Shown here: one piece after another, positions 16,386-24,554 of the stretch
How positions within the stretch are numbered: position 1 is the first letter of the stretch
Layout of the letters: each line of letters opens with the position of its first letter
From: UBA1163 sp002311635
GTDB taxonomy: Bacteria; Desulfobacterota; BSN033; UBA1163
Reading direction: 5' to 3'
DNA length: 64,000 bases
Assembly (NCBI GenBank): GCA_049514515.1
Contig: JBEKUZ010000001.1
Coordinates: forward strand, 62,001-126,000
Made by a program: the position numbers and the translations under genes
The notes under the pieces: generated by a model
What the model saw: only the letters and a program-made list of their open reading frames with translations
The model's database searches: none
Told to the model about the DNA's origin: nothing

Positions 16386-16650
16386 GCCTCCCGTTTTGTG
16401 CGCCACCGTCTCATTGTCTTGTCATTGCGAGCGATCCCGTCTTAGCGGGAGAGCGTGCCTGCACGCCGGAGTGCTCTCCTTAGTAGAAACGCTTTGTGCA
16501 GATAAATGTTTCGGCACGCAGGCGTGGCAATCTCTCTTCGTGAATGCGAGATCGTTTCGTCATTTCATTCCTCGCAGAGACAATTTGACCCCCTGCTCTG
16601 CCCCTGCCTACCGCAGGCAGGCTCTCCTCGAAAAGGGGAGAGGGGTAGGT
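16386..16650. repeat. cluster of dispersed intergenic repeats (CATTGCGAG...GTGGCAATC type)
   Basis: GTCATTGCGAGCGATCCCG near 16420 and GTGGCAATCTCTCTTCGTG near 16525 are the two ends of a repeat common in Desulfobacterota genomes. They are followed by CCTACCGCAGGCAGG (near 16607) and GAAAAGGGGAGAGGGGTAGG, the latter related to the CCCTCTCC/GGAGAGGG elements at 24361 and 27364. No convincing gene is present. Confidence 0.6.
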
Positions 16651-16654
16651 GGGG

Positions 16655-17140
16655 TTACCTTCCTCGTCTCATAGAGTCAATAAACCTGCTGGCAGACTCT
16701 CGCTTCCTGGCTATGGTTGTCTTGTCTGCATCCAAAAAAGAGATGGCCTTGACGTCACAGAATCGAACGCACTGCGGATCACCGTCACAGTGATCGCATT
16801 TCACAGTGACCCTTTCGCTGACATCGAAGAAAGGATGACCAAAGGGACAGGCGACGACACAGGTTCGACATCCGATGCACAGTTTTTTGTCGATGGTCAC
16901 GCGGTTATTGTTTTCGGGTTCTCGGTGGCAGGCCTTTGTCGGGCATACCTCGACGCAATAGGCTTTTTCGCAGTGGTTGCAGGCCATGGGAAGATACAGC
17001 CCCACGTCCTCCCACTTGATCACCTTGATCCTGGAACGGCTTGGATTGCTTGCCCCCGTATGAAATACGGAACACACCATCTCGCACAAGCGGCAGCCAG
17101 TACACTTCTGTTGGTCAACGATCAATACTTTTTCGTCCAT
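16655..17140 (-). CDS. 4x[4Fe-4S] ferredoxin-like protein, partner of NrfD
   Basis: A 161-residue polyferredoxin with CTGCRLCEMVC (14-24), CNHCEKAYCVEVCP (54-67), CIGCRTCVVACP (89-100) and CDHCDGDPQCVRFC (near 115-128). It is a close relative of the protein at 10625. It follows the NrfD gene on the same strand with a 151-base, repeat-filled gap. Membrane modules of NrfD plus a four-cluster ferredoxin exchange electrons with the quinone pool. There is no catalytic subunit directly attached, so AOR 3.5 kb away is a candidate donor. Confidence 0.88.
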   Translation of the reverse strand: MDEKVLIVDQQKCTGCRLCEMVCSVFHTGASNPSRSRIKVIKWEDVGLYLPMACNHCEKAYCVEVCPTKACHREPENNNRVTIDKKLCIGCRTCVVACPFGHPFFDVSERVTVKCDHCDGDPQCVRFCDVKAISFLDADKTTIARKRESASRFIDSMRRGR

Positions 17141-17149
17141 TCCAGATCT

Positions 17150-17290
17150 CCTTTTTCTTGATCAAAACGTGGCCCGTGAGCGTGCCTGCGCTGTATCCCG
17201 CGAGACGCGGGACTAGGTTTAGGGGCTGAAGCGCTACGCCTGCCTGCGCGAAGCCGCTCCAGCGGAGGCAGGGCGCGCAAGCGTGAATCG
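17150..17290. repeat. intergenic repeat rich in GCCTGCCTGCG palindromes
   Basis: CGCGAGACGCGG (near 17198) and GCCTGCCTGCGCGAAG...GGAGGCAGGGCGC (17239-17277) form hairpins in the gap between nrfD and its ferredoxin. They belong to the REP-like families seen at 18543, 31945 and 49020. There is no gene. Confidence 0.55.
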
Positions 17291-17291
17291 T

Positions 17292-18344
17292 CTAAGGGGC
17301 TAAGGACAAATTCGTTGGTTTTCCAGCTGCTAACTCCTTTGTTTTCTGGGCCGTCGCGTTATACTGAATTTCCATCAATCGATGCATAGGAATTTGATCC
17401 CTGATTCCGGCACGGAGGATGCCCAAACGGAGGAAAAAACCGCCGCAGAGGAGAAGGATGCCTGCGGCAAACATCAACACCGCATTTCCATGGAAGAGCG
17501 ATGCGACATTTTCAAGAATAATGGGGAAGACGAAGCCCAGCAAGACAATTCCTCCCCAGAAGATCATTTTCATCTCACCAAATACGAGGAGACGAACCGA
17601 ATCCTTTCCCTGTTCTGAGGCCCGATGCCTCCTGGAAAGGAAGAGATAAAGGACGATCGCTTCCACTACAACCAGAAACTGTTCCCCATGCATCAAGACC
17701 TTCAATGCTCCGGCGTCATGGGAGAAAAAACCGGTTCCCATGGTGGAAAGGATGATGGCCATTGATCCGGTGGAGAGTCCTGATACCAAGAAGAGAAGGG
17801 GGAGGAGACTGGTATTCCATAAGGGGATGGACTTTGTCGCCTTCAGGAGAATTCCGGTGTAGATGGCGGTGCCGAAAGCAAAGATGAAAGCGACGATCTC
17901 CGGAATCCGCCAGAGGACTGATTCCTGATGGAGCCATTCAAAAGGCAGAATAGATTTAGCAAGGAGAGCCAGACCGAGAACAATGAAGATGGAAAGGATG
18001 ACGAATCCTCGTGCCACCCAGGAGGTTCTCGGGTTCAGGCAAGCATACATAAATCTCCATTTGATTCCCAGGTCTAAAATAAGAAAAGGGGTGCCGATGG
18101 CGACCATAACTGGTCCCCAAAGGATCGGGACGGCTGAAAGGTTCAGGGTAAGGCCGAAAAGATCGATGGAAGAGAGGATGGGTGGATCTAATTTGACATT
18201 GAACCAGCCGATCAGAGTGCCGATGATAAACGCACCGGCTCCCATCCCTGCCAGATAGAGGTAAACGGCGATCATCCCCTTCCACTCCTCTTGGGGCCTA
18301 AGATATCTTGAATTTCTTATCGGATGAGTATATCCTGCCCTCAT
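17292..18344 (-). CDS. NrfD/PsrC-family quinone-interacting membrane protein
   Basis: A 350-residue protein with nine or ten hydrophobic segments. WKGMIAVYLYLAGMGAGAFIIG (22-43) is the conserved first helix of NrfD/PsrC/DmsC-type subunits. The next helices contain LWGPVMVAIGTPFLILDLG, also usual for the family. It should reduce menaquinone or oxidise menaquinol using electrons from a polyferredoxin, here the gene at 16655. ATG 18344 is used because W22 and preceding residues match the family; an ATG at 18275 with a better ribosome site would shorten it. Confidence 0.85.
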   Translation of the reverse strand: MRAGYTHPIRNSRYLRPQEEWKGMIAVYLYLAGMGAGAFIIGTLIGWFNVKLDPPILSSIDLFGLTLNLSAVPILWGPVMVAIGTPFLILDLGIKWRFMYACLNPRTSWVARGFVILSIFIVLGLALLAKSILPFEWLHQESVLWRIPEIVAFIFAFGTAIYTGILLKATKSIPLWNTSLLPLLFLVSGLSTGSMAIILSTMGTGFFSHDAGALKVLMHGEQFLVVVEAIVLYLFLSRRHRASEQGKDSVRLLVFGEMKMIFWGGIVLLGFVFPIILENVASLFHGNAVLMFAAGILLLCGGFFLRLGILRAGIRDQIPMHRLMEIQYNATAQKTKELAAGKPTNLSLAP

Positions 18345-18422
18345 ACCTTCTACTCTGAAGCCTATTGTCCATCGGATGAAGGAGAAAAGAGTTCTTTGGA
18401 ATGAACAGCCTCTTTTTGATTA

Positions 18423-18450
18423 ATAATATCATATCCAAATATTTTGTCAA
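18423..18450 (-). promoter_or_regulatory. promoter of the nrfD-ferredoxin pair
   Basis: Minus strand: TTGACA (18450-18445), a 16-base spacer and TATTAT (18428-18423). The leader to ATG 18344 is about 70 bases. No GTTCAC-type palindrome is seen in it, so it may not share control with AOR. Confidence 0.65.
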
Positions 18451-18542
18451 TATTTTCTCCCCATTCCCAAGGCGTGCGATCATCACCTAATGTGTATGAC
18501 CAGAAAATCCTGGTCCTTTGCCCACGATCCGTGACCATAAAT

Positions 18543-18598
18543 GGTAGGCGCAGGCTTTAGCCTGCGTAAACGTGCAGCCTGAAGGCTGGGGCTGGTAG
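18543..18598. repeat. REP-like palindromes GCAGGCTTTAGCCTGC / CAGCCTGAAGGCTG
   Basis: GCAGGCTTTAGCCTGC (from 18549) and CAGCCTGAAGGCTG (from 18574) are two adjacent hairpins in the gap between nrfD and iclR. Relatives are at 31985-32070 and beside the RAYT gene at 48557. Confidence 0.7.
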
Positions 18599-18633
18599 AT
18601 TGGTTGATTACGGGTTATGGCTTGCAGGTTCAT

Positions 18634-18687
18634 GTTGACAAAGGTGAACAGAATCTGGTACTGTTAGCGTGGTTCAACCTGGTGAAC
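18634..18687 (+). promoter_or_regulatory. IclR gene promoter with two operator-like palindromes
   Basis: TTGACA at 18635-18640, an 18-base spacer and TACTGT at 18659-18664 make a promoter whose start would be near 18671. GTTGAC-N4-GTGAAC (18634-18649) covers the -35 box and GTTCAA-N4-GTGAAC (18672-18687) covers the start site. Both match the perfect palindromes at 13515 and 13754 except at one base, so autoregulation is likely. Confidence 0.65.
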
Positions 18688-18689
18688 GC

Positions 18690-19454
18690 ATGAGAAAAAT
18701 AACTTATTCGGCTCCCTCGGTCAAAAAGGCTTTCAAGATTCTTTCCGCGGTTTCAGATGCTTCAAACGGTCTGGGCATCAGCGAGCTCTCCAAACAGCTC
18801 AAGATTGGGAAAAGCACGGTCCACGGCATCACCTCTGCCCTGGAGGAATTGGGAGTATTGGTTCGAGACCCGCTCCACAAGAAATATTCGGTCGGGTATA
18901 CCCTTCTGGAACTCGGCAGGAGAGCGCATGGCAGGATGAAGCTGAGGGACGTGGCGAGAATTCCGATAGAAAGGTTGAGGGAAAAGGTCGGGGAAACCGT
19001 TTTTCTTGGGATAATGAACGGGGATCACATCACCATTTTGGATGTGGTGGAATCGCACCATGAGATGAAAATCACCTCGCCTCCGGGGACGAGGCTACCG
19101 CTTCTGGCCGGGGCAACAGGAAAGGCCTTTCTCTCCCAGTTTGATGATAAGAAAGTAAAGGAGATCATCCGAAGAATGGGATTGGTTAAGTTCACTTCAA
19201 AGTCAATCCTTGATCCCAAGAGGTTTTTCAAAGAAGTGGAAGAGACGAAGAAGAAGAGCTATGCGATTGACGATGAGGAATATATTCCTGGCGTGAGAGC
19301 CGTCGCCGCGCCCATTCTGGCCGCTTCACCTCCACCGGCTGCGATCTGGGTCGTGGGGTTTAGTTCGAGCCTGAATGACCAAAAGATGCAGAAGGTCGTG
19401 TTGGAAATTCGGAAGTCCGCCGAGGACATCAGTCGTACTATAAGAGAGCATTAA
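18690..19454 (+). CDS. IclR-family transcriptional regulator
   Basis: A 254-residue IclR-type regulator. The N-terminal winged helix-turn-helix is clear (LGISELSKQLKIGKSTVHGI near residues 26-45). The C-terminal effector domain includes TVFLGIMNGDHITILDVVES and LLAGATGKAFLSQF. IclR proteins commonly sense aromatic or short organic acids. ATG 18690 is preferred because a GTG at 18669 would place an operator inside the gene. It converges on livF and lies between the NrfD module and the ABC transporter. Its likely targets are itself and the AOR operon, judged from shared palindromes. Confidence 0.9.
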   Translation: MRKITYSAPSVKKAFKILSAVSDASNGLGISELSKQLKIGKSTVHGITSALEELGVLVRDPLHKKYSVGYTLLELGRRAHGRMKLRDVARIPIERLREKVGETVFLGIMNGDHITILDVVESHHEMKITSPPGTRLPLLAGATGKAFLSQFDDKKVKEIIRRMGLVKFTSKSILDPKRFFKEVEETKKKSYAIDDEEYIPGVRAVAAPILAASPPPAAIWVVGFSSSLNDQKMQKVVLEIRKSAEDISRTIREH

Positions 19455-19572
19455 TCGTGCATCCTCGGAACCGTTAACCCTTAGGTTAAGGGGACACAAA
19501 GAGGGTTACACTTAAGTTCAGCGGGACGGGGGGGGGGAGTTACACGAGGGAATAGCCGGAAGAGCCCGAGAC

Positions 19573-20292
19573 TTAAACGCCGAGGTAGGCTGTCTTGACA
19601 TGCTCGTCGCCGAGTAACGCCTGGCCTGTCCCCTGTTGGGTGATCTTTCCCGTTTCGAGCACATACCCTCTATCGGCTACCAAAAGGGTCTGTTTTACAT
19701 TCTGCTCCACGATGAGTACCGTCGTCCCCTCGCCGTTGATCTTTCGGATCGTATGGAAGACCTCTCTGACCAGGAGAGGGGCAAGGCCCAGAGAAGGTTC
19801 GTCAAACATCTGAAGTTTGGGCAACGACATCAATCCCCTTCCTACGGCGAGCATCTGTTGTTCTCCGCCGCTTAAGGTTCCGGCGAGCTGTCTCCTTCGC
19901 TCTCTCAGTCTTGGCAATAATTCGAAGACCATGGCTTTTGTCTTTTCACGACGAACCCTTGCCTCTCCTCGAAGAGATCCCATGTCCAAGTTTTCTTCGA
20001 CGGTCATCTCCACAAAGAGTCTTCGGGCTTCCGGCACGTGAGCAATTCCCAGCTCGGTCAGCTTGAAAGGATCTATTTTGTAGATCGGTTTGCCCTCGAA
20101 TAATATCTCTCCCATTTTAGGTCTCAGGATACCGGAGATGGTTCTTAGAATCGTAGATTTCCCCGCCCCGTTGGCACCGATCATGGCTACGATTTCCTTG
20201 GCCTTCACCTCAAACGAGACACCCCAAATGACCTGAACATCTCCATAAAGGACGTCAATATTCTTAATTTCAAGCACGTTCTGCCTCTCCAA
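19573..20292 (-). CDS. livF: LIV-type ABC transporter ATP-binding protein LivF
   Basis: A 239-residue ATPase of the branched-chain amino acid type: Walker A GANGAGKST (38-46), signature LSGGEQQMLAVGRGLM, Walker B LQMFDEPSLGLAP. The C terminus TAYLGV is characteristic of LivF. It overlaps livG by 23 bases. It is the last gene of livKHMGF, probably transcribed from the promoter at 24297. Given 4-hydroxybenzoyl-CoA reductase upstream, the transporter may import an aromatic acid rather than leucine, as LIV-type systems do in some aromatic degraders. Confidence 0.92.
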   Translation of the reverse strand: MERQNVLEIKNIDVLYGDVQVIWGVSFEVKAKEIVAMIGANGAGKSTILRTISGILRPKMGEILFEGKPIYKIDPFKLTELGIAHVPEARRLFVEMTVEENLDMGSLRGEARVRREKTKAMVFELLPRLRERRRQLAGTLSGGEQQMLAVGRGLMSLPKLQMFDEPSLGLAPLLVREVFHTIRKINGEGTTVLIVEQNVKQTLLVADRGYVLETGKITQQGTGQALLGDEHVKTAYLGV

Positions 20293-20992
20293 GATACGCT
20301 TCGATCACCAGAGGGTTATTCCCTATCTCCTTAGGGGTTCCTTCTGCTATTTTTTCACCATAGTTCAGGACGACCACCTGATCAGAAAGGGACATGATCA
20401 CTTTCATGTGATGCTCTATGATCATGATCGTGATGCCCTTGGCTTTCACTTTTCTGATAATATCGATCAGCTCATTCTGCTCGAAGGGATTGAGTCCGGC
20501 AAAGGACTCGTCGAGAAGAAGCATTTCGGGTTGTGTGGCAAGAGCTCTCGCAATCTCAAGTTTTTTTCTCTTTCCCAGAGGGAGGCTTTTCGAAACGAGA
20601 CTTCGGTCGTCATAAAGACCGGTAAACTGAAGAGCGTCGAGAGCTATCCTCTCAGCCCCTGCTTTGTCCTTTGCTCGGAGAAAGGCCGATGCGATGACAT
20701 TGTCAAGCACCGTCATTCTTTGTAAAGGTCTGACAACCTGAAAGGTCCGTCCAACTCCCCGTTTGCATATCTGATAGGGCTGCAAATGAGAGATTCTTTC
20801 TTCCTTGAAGAGAACCTCTCCCTTCGTAGGCGGGTAGAATCCGTTTACGACGTTAAAGAGAGTCGTTTTCCCCGCACCGTTCGGACCGATCAGACCGAGG
20901 ATCTTCCCTTTCTCGACAGAATAAGATACGTCCGTGAGGGCTGCGAGTCCTCCGAATCGCTTTGAGACATGTTGGATTTGGAGCAAGCTCAT
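20270..20992 (-). CDS. livG: LIV-type ABC transporter ATP-binding protein LivG
   Basis: A 240-residue ATPase with Walker A GPNGAGKTT (37-45), the LivG-type GRTFQVVRPLQRMTVLDNV, a variant signature SLPLGKRKKLEIARALA (usually LSGGQ...), and Walker B MLLLDESFAGLNP. The signature change (PLGKRKK) is common in this subgroup. Its ATG overlaps the livM stop (ATGA) and its end overlaps livF, so the three genes are translationally coupled. Confidence 0.92.
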   Translation of the reverse strand: MSLLQIQHVSKRFGGLAALTDVSYSVEKGKILGLIGPNGAGKTTLFNVVNGFYPPTKGEVLFKEERISHLQPYQICKRGVGRTFQVVRPLQRMTVLDNVIASAFLRAKDKAGAERIALDALQFTGLYDDRSLVSKSLPLGKRKKLEIARALATQPEMLLLDESFAGLNPFEQNELIDIIRKVKAKGITIMIIEHHMKVIMSLSDQVVVLNYGEKIAEGTPKEIGNNPLVIEAYLGEAERA

Positions 20993-21930
20993 TTCAAGGC
21001 TCCTCGGGGTTTAAAGAGTCCTGTGATCTTTCGAAAGTCTCCGACGATCCCATTAGGCAAAAAGATGATGATAAAGATTAAAAGGATTCCGAAGAGCGTT
21101 TGATGTGCAGCACCGATTTTGGGCATGGATCTGATCACTTCGGCGAGGAAGACCATGATGAGAGCTCCGATCACAGGCCCCCAGTAAGTGGCCACTCCTC
21201 CGACCATCACCACCATGACGGTCACGATGGATATGTCGTAGAGAGGGAAAACGGTCGTTGGATCGATGTATCCCATATAATTCATGTAAAAGGCACCCGC
21301 CATTCCTGTAAGTACCCCGCTCAGGCAGAGGGCGATGGTTTTGTAAAGGGTTGTGTTTATCCCCAAAGAGTTTGCGGCGTCTTGATCCTCCCGAATGGCC
21401 ACGAAATAATATCCGAGCTTGGACTCCATCACCTTCTTTACTAAAAGGAAGGAACCTGCAGCAAGCAATAGTATCACGTAGAAGTACCATGTCTTCTCAA
21501 CCCATGTCCTCTGTTTGATCAATATGCCGAGGTCCCCTTGTGTGAATTTCACGAGGTTTTCCGCGGTCACCCTCAGGACTTCTCCCAGGGCGAGTGTGGC
21601 AAGGGCGAAATAAGCGCCCCTCAGCCTCAAACAGATAAATCCGATCACCAGGGAAGTGATCGTTAGGACGGGGATGCTTACCAGAAGCCCCCACCATCCA
21701 GATATCCCGAAATGATAGTAGAGGAGGCCCGACGAATAAGCGCCCATGCCGAAGAATGCCGCATGGCCGAAAGATACTTGGCCGCAGTATCCTCCGAGAA
21801 GATTCCACCCCATTCCAATGATGGACCACATGATGACCAGCACCAGGATATGCATCGCATAAGAACTCAGCCCGACCAGGGGTAAAAAGCAGAGAACGGC
21901 AAGGATGATCGGCGGCATGAACTTCTTCAT
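20989..21930 (-). CDS. livM: LIV-type ABC transporter permease LivM
   Basis: A 313-residue inner-membrane protein with about ten hydrophobic helices. MGWNLLGGYCGQVSFGHAAFFGMGAYSSGLL is the LivM-type permease signature, and the region LRLRGAYFALATLALGEVLR is the cytoplasmic coupling loop. I chose ATG 21930, which overlaps the livH stop (ATGA); the frame stays open further upstream inside livH. Confidence 0.9.
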   Translation of the reverse strand: MKKFMPPIILAVLCFLPLVGLSSYAMHILVLVIMWSIIGMGWNLLGGYCGQVSFGHAAFFGMGAYSSGLLYYHFGISGWWGLLVSIPVLTITSLVIGFICLRLRGAYFALATLALGEVLRVTAENLVKFTQGDLGILIKQRTWVEKTWYFYVILLLAAGSFLLVKKVMESKLGYYFVAIREDQDAANSLGINTTLYKTIALCLSGVLTGMAGAFYMNYMGYIDPTTVFPLYDISIVTVMVVMVGGVATYWGPVIGALIMVFLAEVIRSMPKIGAAHQTLFGILLIFIIIFLPNGIVGDFRKITGLFKPRGALK

Positions 21931-22853
21931 TTTCCCAACCTCTGCTTTCGCAATATGGAAGCCACTCCACCCGGTAGAAAAACCAGGGCGGCCACAAATA
22001 TCAGGAATCTGCCTACAGGAGCCCACCCCATACCGAGATACGTCGCCGTCATGGATTCAAAGATTCCAAGAATGACTCCGCCGATAATCGCCCCTTCCGT
22101 AGAGCCCATTCCACCGAGGACGGTGATCACAAATCCGACATTCGTGAATTGTTTTCCGAGAGAGGGATAAAGATAGTAGATTGGGATGAAGAGACACCCG
22201 GCTCCCCCGACCAGGGCTGCGCCAATGCCGAATGTGACCGCTCTCATCACTCCCACATTGACTCCCATCAGGAGGGCAGCGTCGATATCCTGCGCCGTTG
22301 CTCTGATGGATTTACCCGTGTCGGTTTTGGTAAGAAAAAACCAGAGCGCAACGGTAATGATCACCGCCGCTAAAAAAGACAAGGACCACGGGGCAGAAAG
22401 AGAGAGCTCAATGGGAGCGTTTTTCCAGAAGTCGGTCAGATACCAGGCCTTTGACGCATAGCTGACCGGCGTGGAGCGATAGTTGGACGTGAAAAAGACC
22501 GTTGCCAGATTGGCAAGGATCATCCCGATACCCACGGTGAGGATCACCTGATTGTGAGGCAGGATGGATTCCACCTTCATCACCGGATTGATCAGAAATT
22601 TTTGAAGCCCAACCCCGAGGAAAAACAGGAGAGGCGTTGCCACGAAAACGGAGAGATAGGGGTCGATATGGAACAGCGTAAAAAGCCAGTAGGCCACATA
22701 CATGGCCACCATCATGAGGTCGCCATGGGCAAGGTTGATGATTCTCATCACGCCCATGATCAGGGCCATGCCTAAACCGATCAGGGCATAGAGGCCGCCG
22801 AGCAAAAAGCCGGAGATCAGGGTCTGCAAAAAAAGCTCAACCTGGGCCGCCAT
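21927..22853 (-). CDS. livH: LIV-type ABC transporter permease LivH
   Basis: A 308-residue inner-membrane permease. GGLYALIGLGMALIMGVMRIINLAHGDLMM (19-48) is the classic LivH N-terminal signature, and GMGSTEGAIIGGVILGIFES lies near the C terminus. AGGAAGGA precedes the ATG. A repeat-filled gap of about 200 bases separates it from livK, so part of the transcript may depend on read-through. Confidence 0.92.
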   Translation of the reverse strand: MAAQVELFLQTLISGFLLGGLYALIGLGMALIMGVMRIINLAHGDLMMVAMYVAYWLFTLFHIDPYLSVFVATPLLFFLGVGLQKFLINPVMKVESILPHNQVILTVGIGMILANLATVFFTSNYRSTPVSYASKAWYLTDFWKNAPIELSLSAPWSLSFLAAVIITVALWFFLTKTDTGKSIRATAQDIDAALLMGVNVGVMRAVTFGIGAALVGGAGCLFIPIYYLYPSLGKQFTNVGFVITVLGGMGSTEGAIIGGVILGIFESMTATYLGMGWAPVGRFLIFVAALVFLPGGVASILRKQRLGK

Positions 22854-22916
22854 CGGTTTTCCTTCCTATCGCAACACTTCAACCGTTCAAGCCCCTGTGC
22901 CTTCGGCAATATCCGT

Positions 22917-23052
22917 GCATTAAATTCCAAACCGCAAATCCCAAATCCCAAATAAGCTCCAAACCCGAATTTCAAAATGACCAAACCTATTTCGTTTCGA
23001 ATTTGGATGATTGAAATTTATTTGAGATTTGGGACTTGGAATTTGGTGCTTG
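22917..23052. repeat. AAATTCCAAAT-family repeat, gene-less copy with inverted arms
   Basis: The left arm (22917-22987) holds AAATTCCAAACCGCAAATCC and AATTTCAAAATGACCAAAC. The right arm (22996-23052) holds the reverse motifs GTTTCGAATTTGGATGATTG and GGGACTTGGAATTTGG. The same kind of arms flank the four-helix-bundle gene at 44150, but here there is no gene between them. It lies between livK and livH. Confidence 0.65.
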
Positions 23053-23057
23053 TCGGT

Positions 23058-24245
23058 CTACTTCCTATCCCTCCATCTTGGGATCGGATAAACGTACTTC
23101 TTGGTGGCGTATTTCTGGGGCCAGATGGTTTCGAACTGGCCATTGATCACCTGCAACACCAGGGTGTCCATGAAGTTCTGATTCGTATAGCCCGCTTTAT
23201 CCTCGAATCTAATCGGACCGAAGGCCGTTACCATATTCGTTCCCTTCATGGCCACCCGAATGCCATCGGGTGTCCAAGACTTTGCCCTGGTCAGAACATC
23301 CTTGATGATATAAAGGGCCGAATATGCCTCCGCACCGTGATAAGAAGGATAGTCCTGGTAGAGTTTCTTGTATTTCTCAGCAAACTCCTTGGCCCCCGGG
23401 TAAACCACCTGCGGACTCCAGAGCGTGGCTGTGACCACGTATTCCGCCGCTTCCTTGGCACTTTGGATGAATTCGGGAATGGCAAAACCCGCTGCGCCGC
23501 CCGCATAAAGCTTTGCATCGATCCTAAGCTCTTTGATCTGCCGCATCAGCAAGGATGCATCCATCACGTAAGAGACCATGTAGATCACATCCGGTTTTTC
23601 TGACTTGACTTTGGAGAGGATCGGTTTAAAATCAACCGCCCCTTTTTCGTATTGCTCTTTCGTCAAAACTTTCATCGGGAATTTTTCGGCCTGTTTGACC
23701 ATGTCCTCTGCACCGGAAGTGCCGAAATCGGAGCTTTCATACAGGATGGCAATCGACATGGGCTTTACGACTTCTTTGAAGAAGGATATCAGCCCGCTCG
23801 CATAGTAGGCATTCGTGGGGTTCAAACGAAACACATACTTGTAGTTCTGTTGCGTGATGTCGTCCGTGGCGCCGGTCACCACCAGGTAAGGAGTTTTCCT
23901 CTCTTCTGCAACAGCTGCAATAGCTTTTGAACAGGAAGAACTGTATTCCCCGAAGATGACGGGCTGCTTCTTTACATCAATCAGCTTTTCTGCGATAGAC
24001 CTCGCTACCTCCGGTTTACCCTGGGAATCTTCGAACACCAGAACAATCTTTTTGCCTTTCACCCCGCCTTTGGCGTTGATCTCTTCCATGGCAATCTCAT
24101 AAGACCTTTTTTCTATTTCGCCGAATTTTGCGTTCGTCCCCGTTAGAGGAAGAGGAATGGCGAACTTCACCTCTTGTGCGAAGAGACTGCCTGCAAAAAA
24201 AGCCGCAAGAAACGACACAGCAAAAATGACTGACATTTTTTTCAT
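23058..24245 (-). CDS. livK: ABC transporter substrate-binding protein, LivK/aromatic-acid type
   Basis: A 395-residue periplasmic protein. Residues 1-23 are a Sec signal (KKMSVIFAVSFLAAFFAGSLFAQ). The mature part begins EVKFAIPLPLTGTNAKFGEIEKRSYEIAMEEIN, the type I periplasmic fold of Peripla_BP_6 proteins that bind amino acids, amides or aromatic acids. Its immediate upstream neighbour on the same strand is 4-hydroxybenzoyl-CoA reductase, so a (hydroxy)benzoate ligand is a reasonable inference. AGGAGG precedes the ATG and the gene has its own promoter. Confidence 0.9.
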   Translation of the reverse strand: MKKMSVIFAVSFLAAFFAGSLFAQEVKFAIPLPLTGTNAKFGEIEKRSYEIAMEEINAKGGVKGKKIVLVFEDSQGKPEVARSIAEKLIDVKKQPVIFGEYSSSCSKAIAAVAEERKTPYLVVTGATDDITQQNYKYVFRLNPTNAYYASGLISFFKEVVKPMSIAILYESSDFGTSGAEDMVKQAEKFPMKVLTKEQYEKGAVDFKPILSKVKSEKPDVIYMVSYVMDASLLMRQIKELRIDAKLYAGGAAGFAIPEFIQSAKEAAEYVVTATLWSPQVVYPGAKEFAEKYKKLYQDYPSYHGAEAYSALYIIKDVLTRAKSWTPDGIRVAMKGTNMVTAFGPIRFEDKAGYTNQNFMDTLVLQVINGQFETIWPQKYATKKYVYPIPRWRDRK

Positions 24246-24262
24246 TTTCCACCTCCTAACCG

Positions 24263-24278
24263 TGTTAAGTGATTAACA
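24263..24278. promoter_or_regulatory. palindrome TGTTAA-N4-TTAACA, possible operator of livK
   Basis: Perfect 6-4-6 inverted repeat in the livK leader, 12-27 bases after the expected transcription start. It has the geometry of the GTTCAC sites but a different sequence, so a different regulator is likely. Confidence 0.5.
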
Positions 24279-24296
24279 TATTACAGAATTTGAGTT

Positions 24297-24326
24297 ATTA
24301 TCATTTGCCCGAGAGAACGTTGTCAA
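24297..24326 (-). promoter_or_regulatory. promoter of livKHMGF
   Basis: Minus strand: TTGACA (24326-24321), an 18-base spacer and GATAAT (24302-24297). It is 51 bases before the ATG of livK. Confidence 0.7.
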
Positions 24327-24360
24327 GCCTTTTTGAGTTGAAGATAGAAGGGGGAGATCC

Positions 24361-24410
24361 AGCCCCCTCACTCCCCTCTCTCCGCCGGGGAGAGGGATGG
24401 GGCGAGGGGC
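24361..24410. repeat. CCCTCTCC/GGAGAGGG hairpin repeat
   Basis: CCCCTCACTCCCCTCTCTCC and GGGGAGAGGGATGGGGCGAG are the two arms of a GC-rich dispersed hairpin between hcrA and the livK promoter. Related but degraded copies lie at 16630, 27364, 28465 and 31803. The rest of 24411-24554 shows nothing recognisable. Confidence 0.65.
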
Positions 24411-24554
24411 AAGGCCCTGGAATCATTGACGAGGTGCAATAGAGAGCATCTTTGCTCTTATAAAACGGGACCTCAATACTTATTCAAGGAATTTCTGAGA
24501 CGTAATACTAAGAGATCGTGAGGAATCGCATCCGAGAGAAACTGAATGGATCTC

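Noticed and set aside
16375..16793. Open frames across the repeats after the large membrane protein
   Set aside because: They are read through dispersed repeats or antisense to the ferredoxin gene and have no gene-like content.
19521..19540. Run of ten G after iclR as a functional slippage or regulatory tract
   Set aside because: It lies between two convergent genes, outside any coding region, and has no partner signal.
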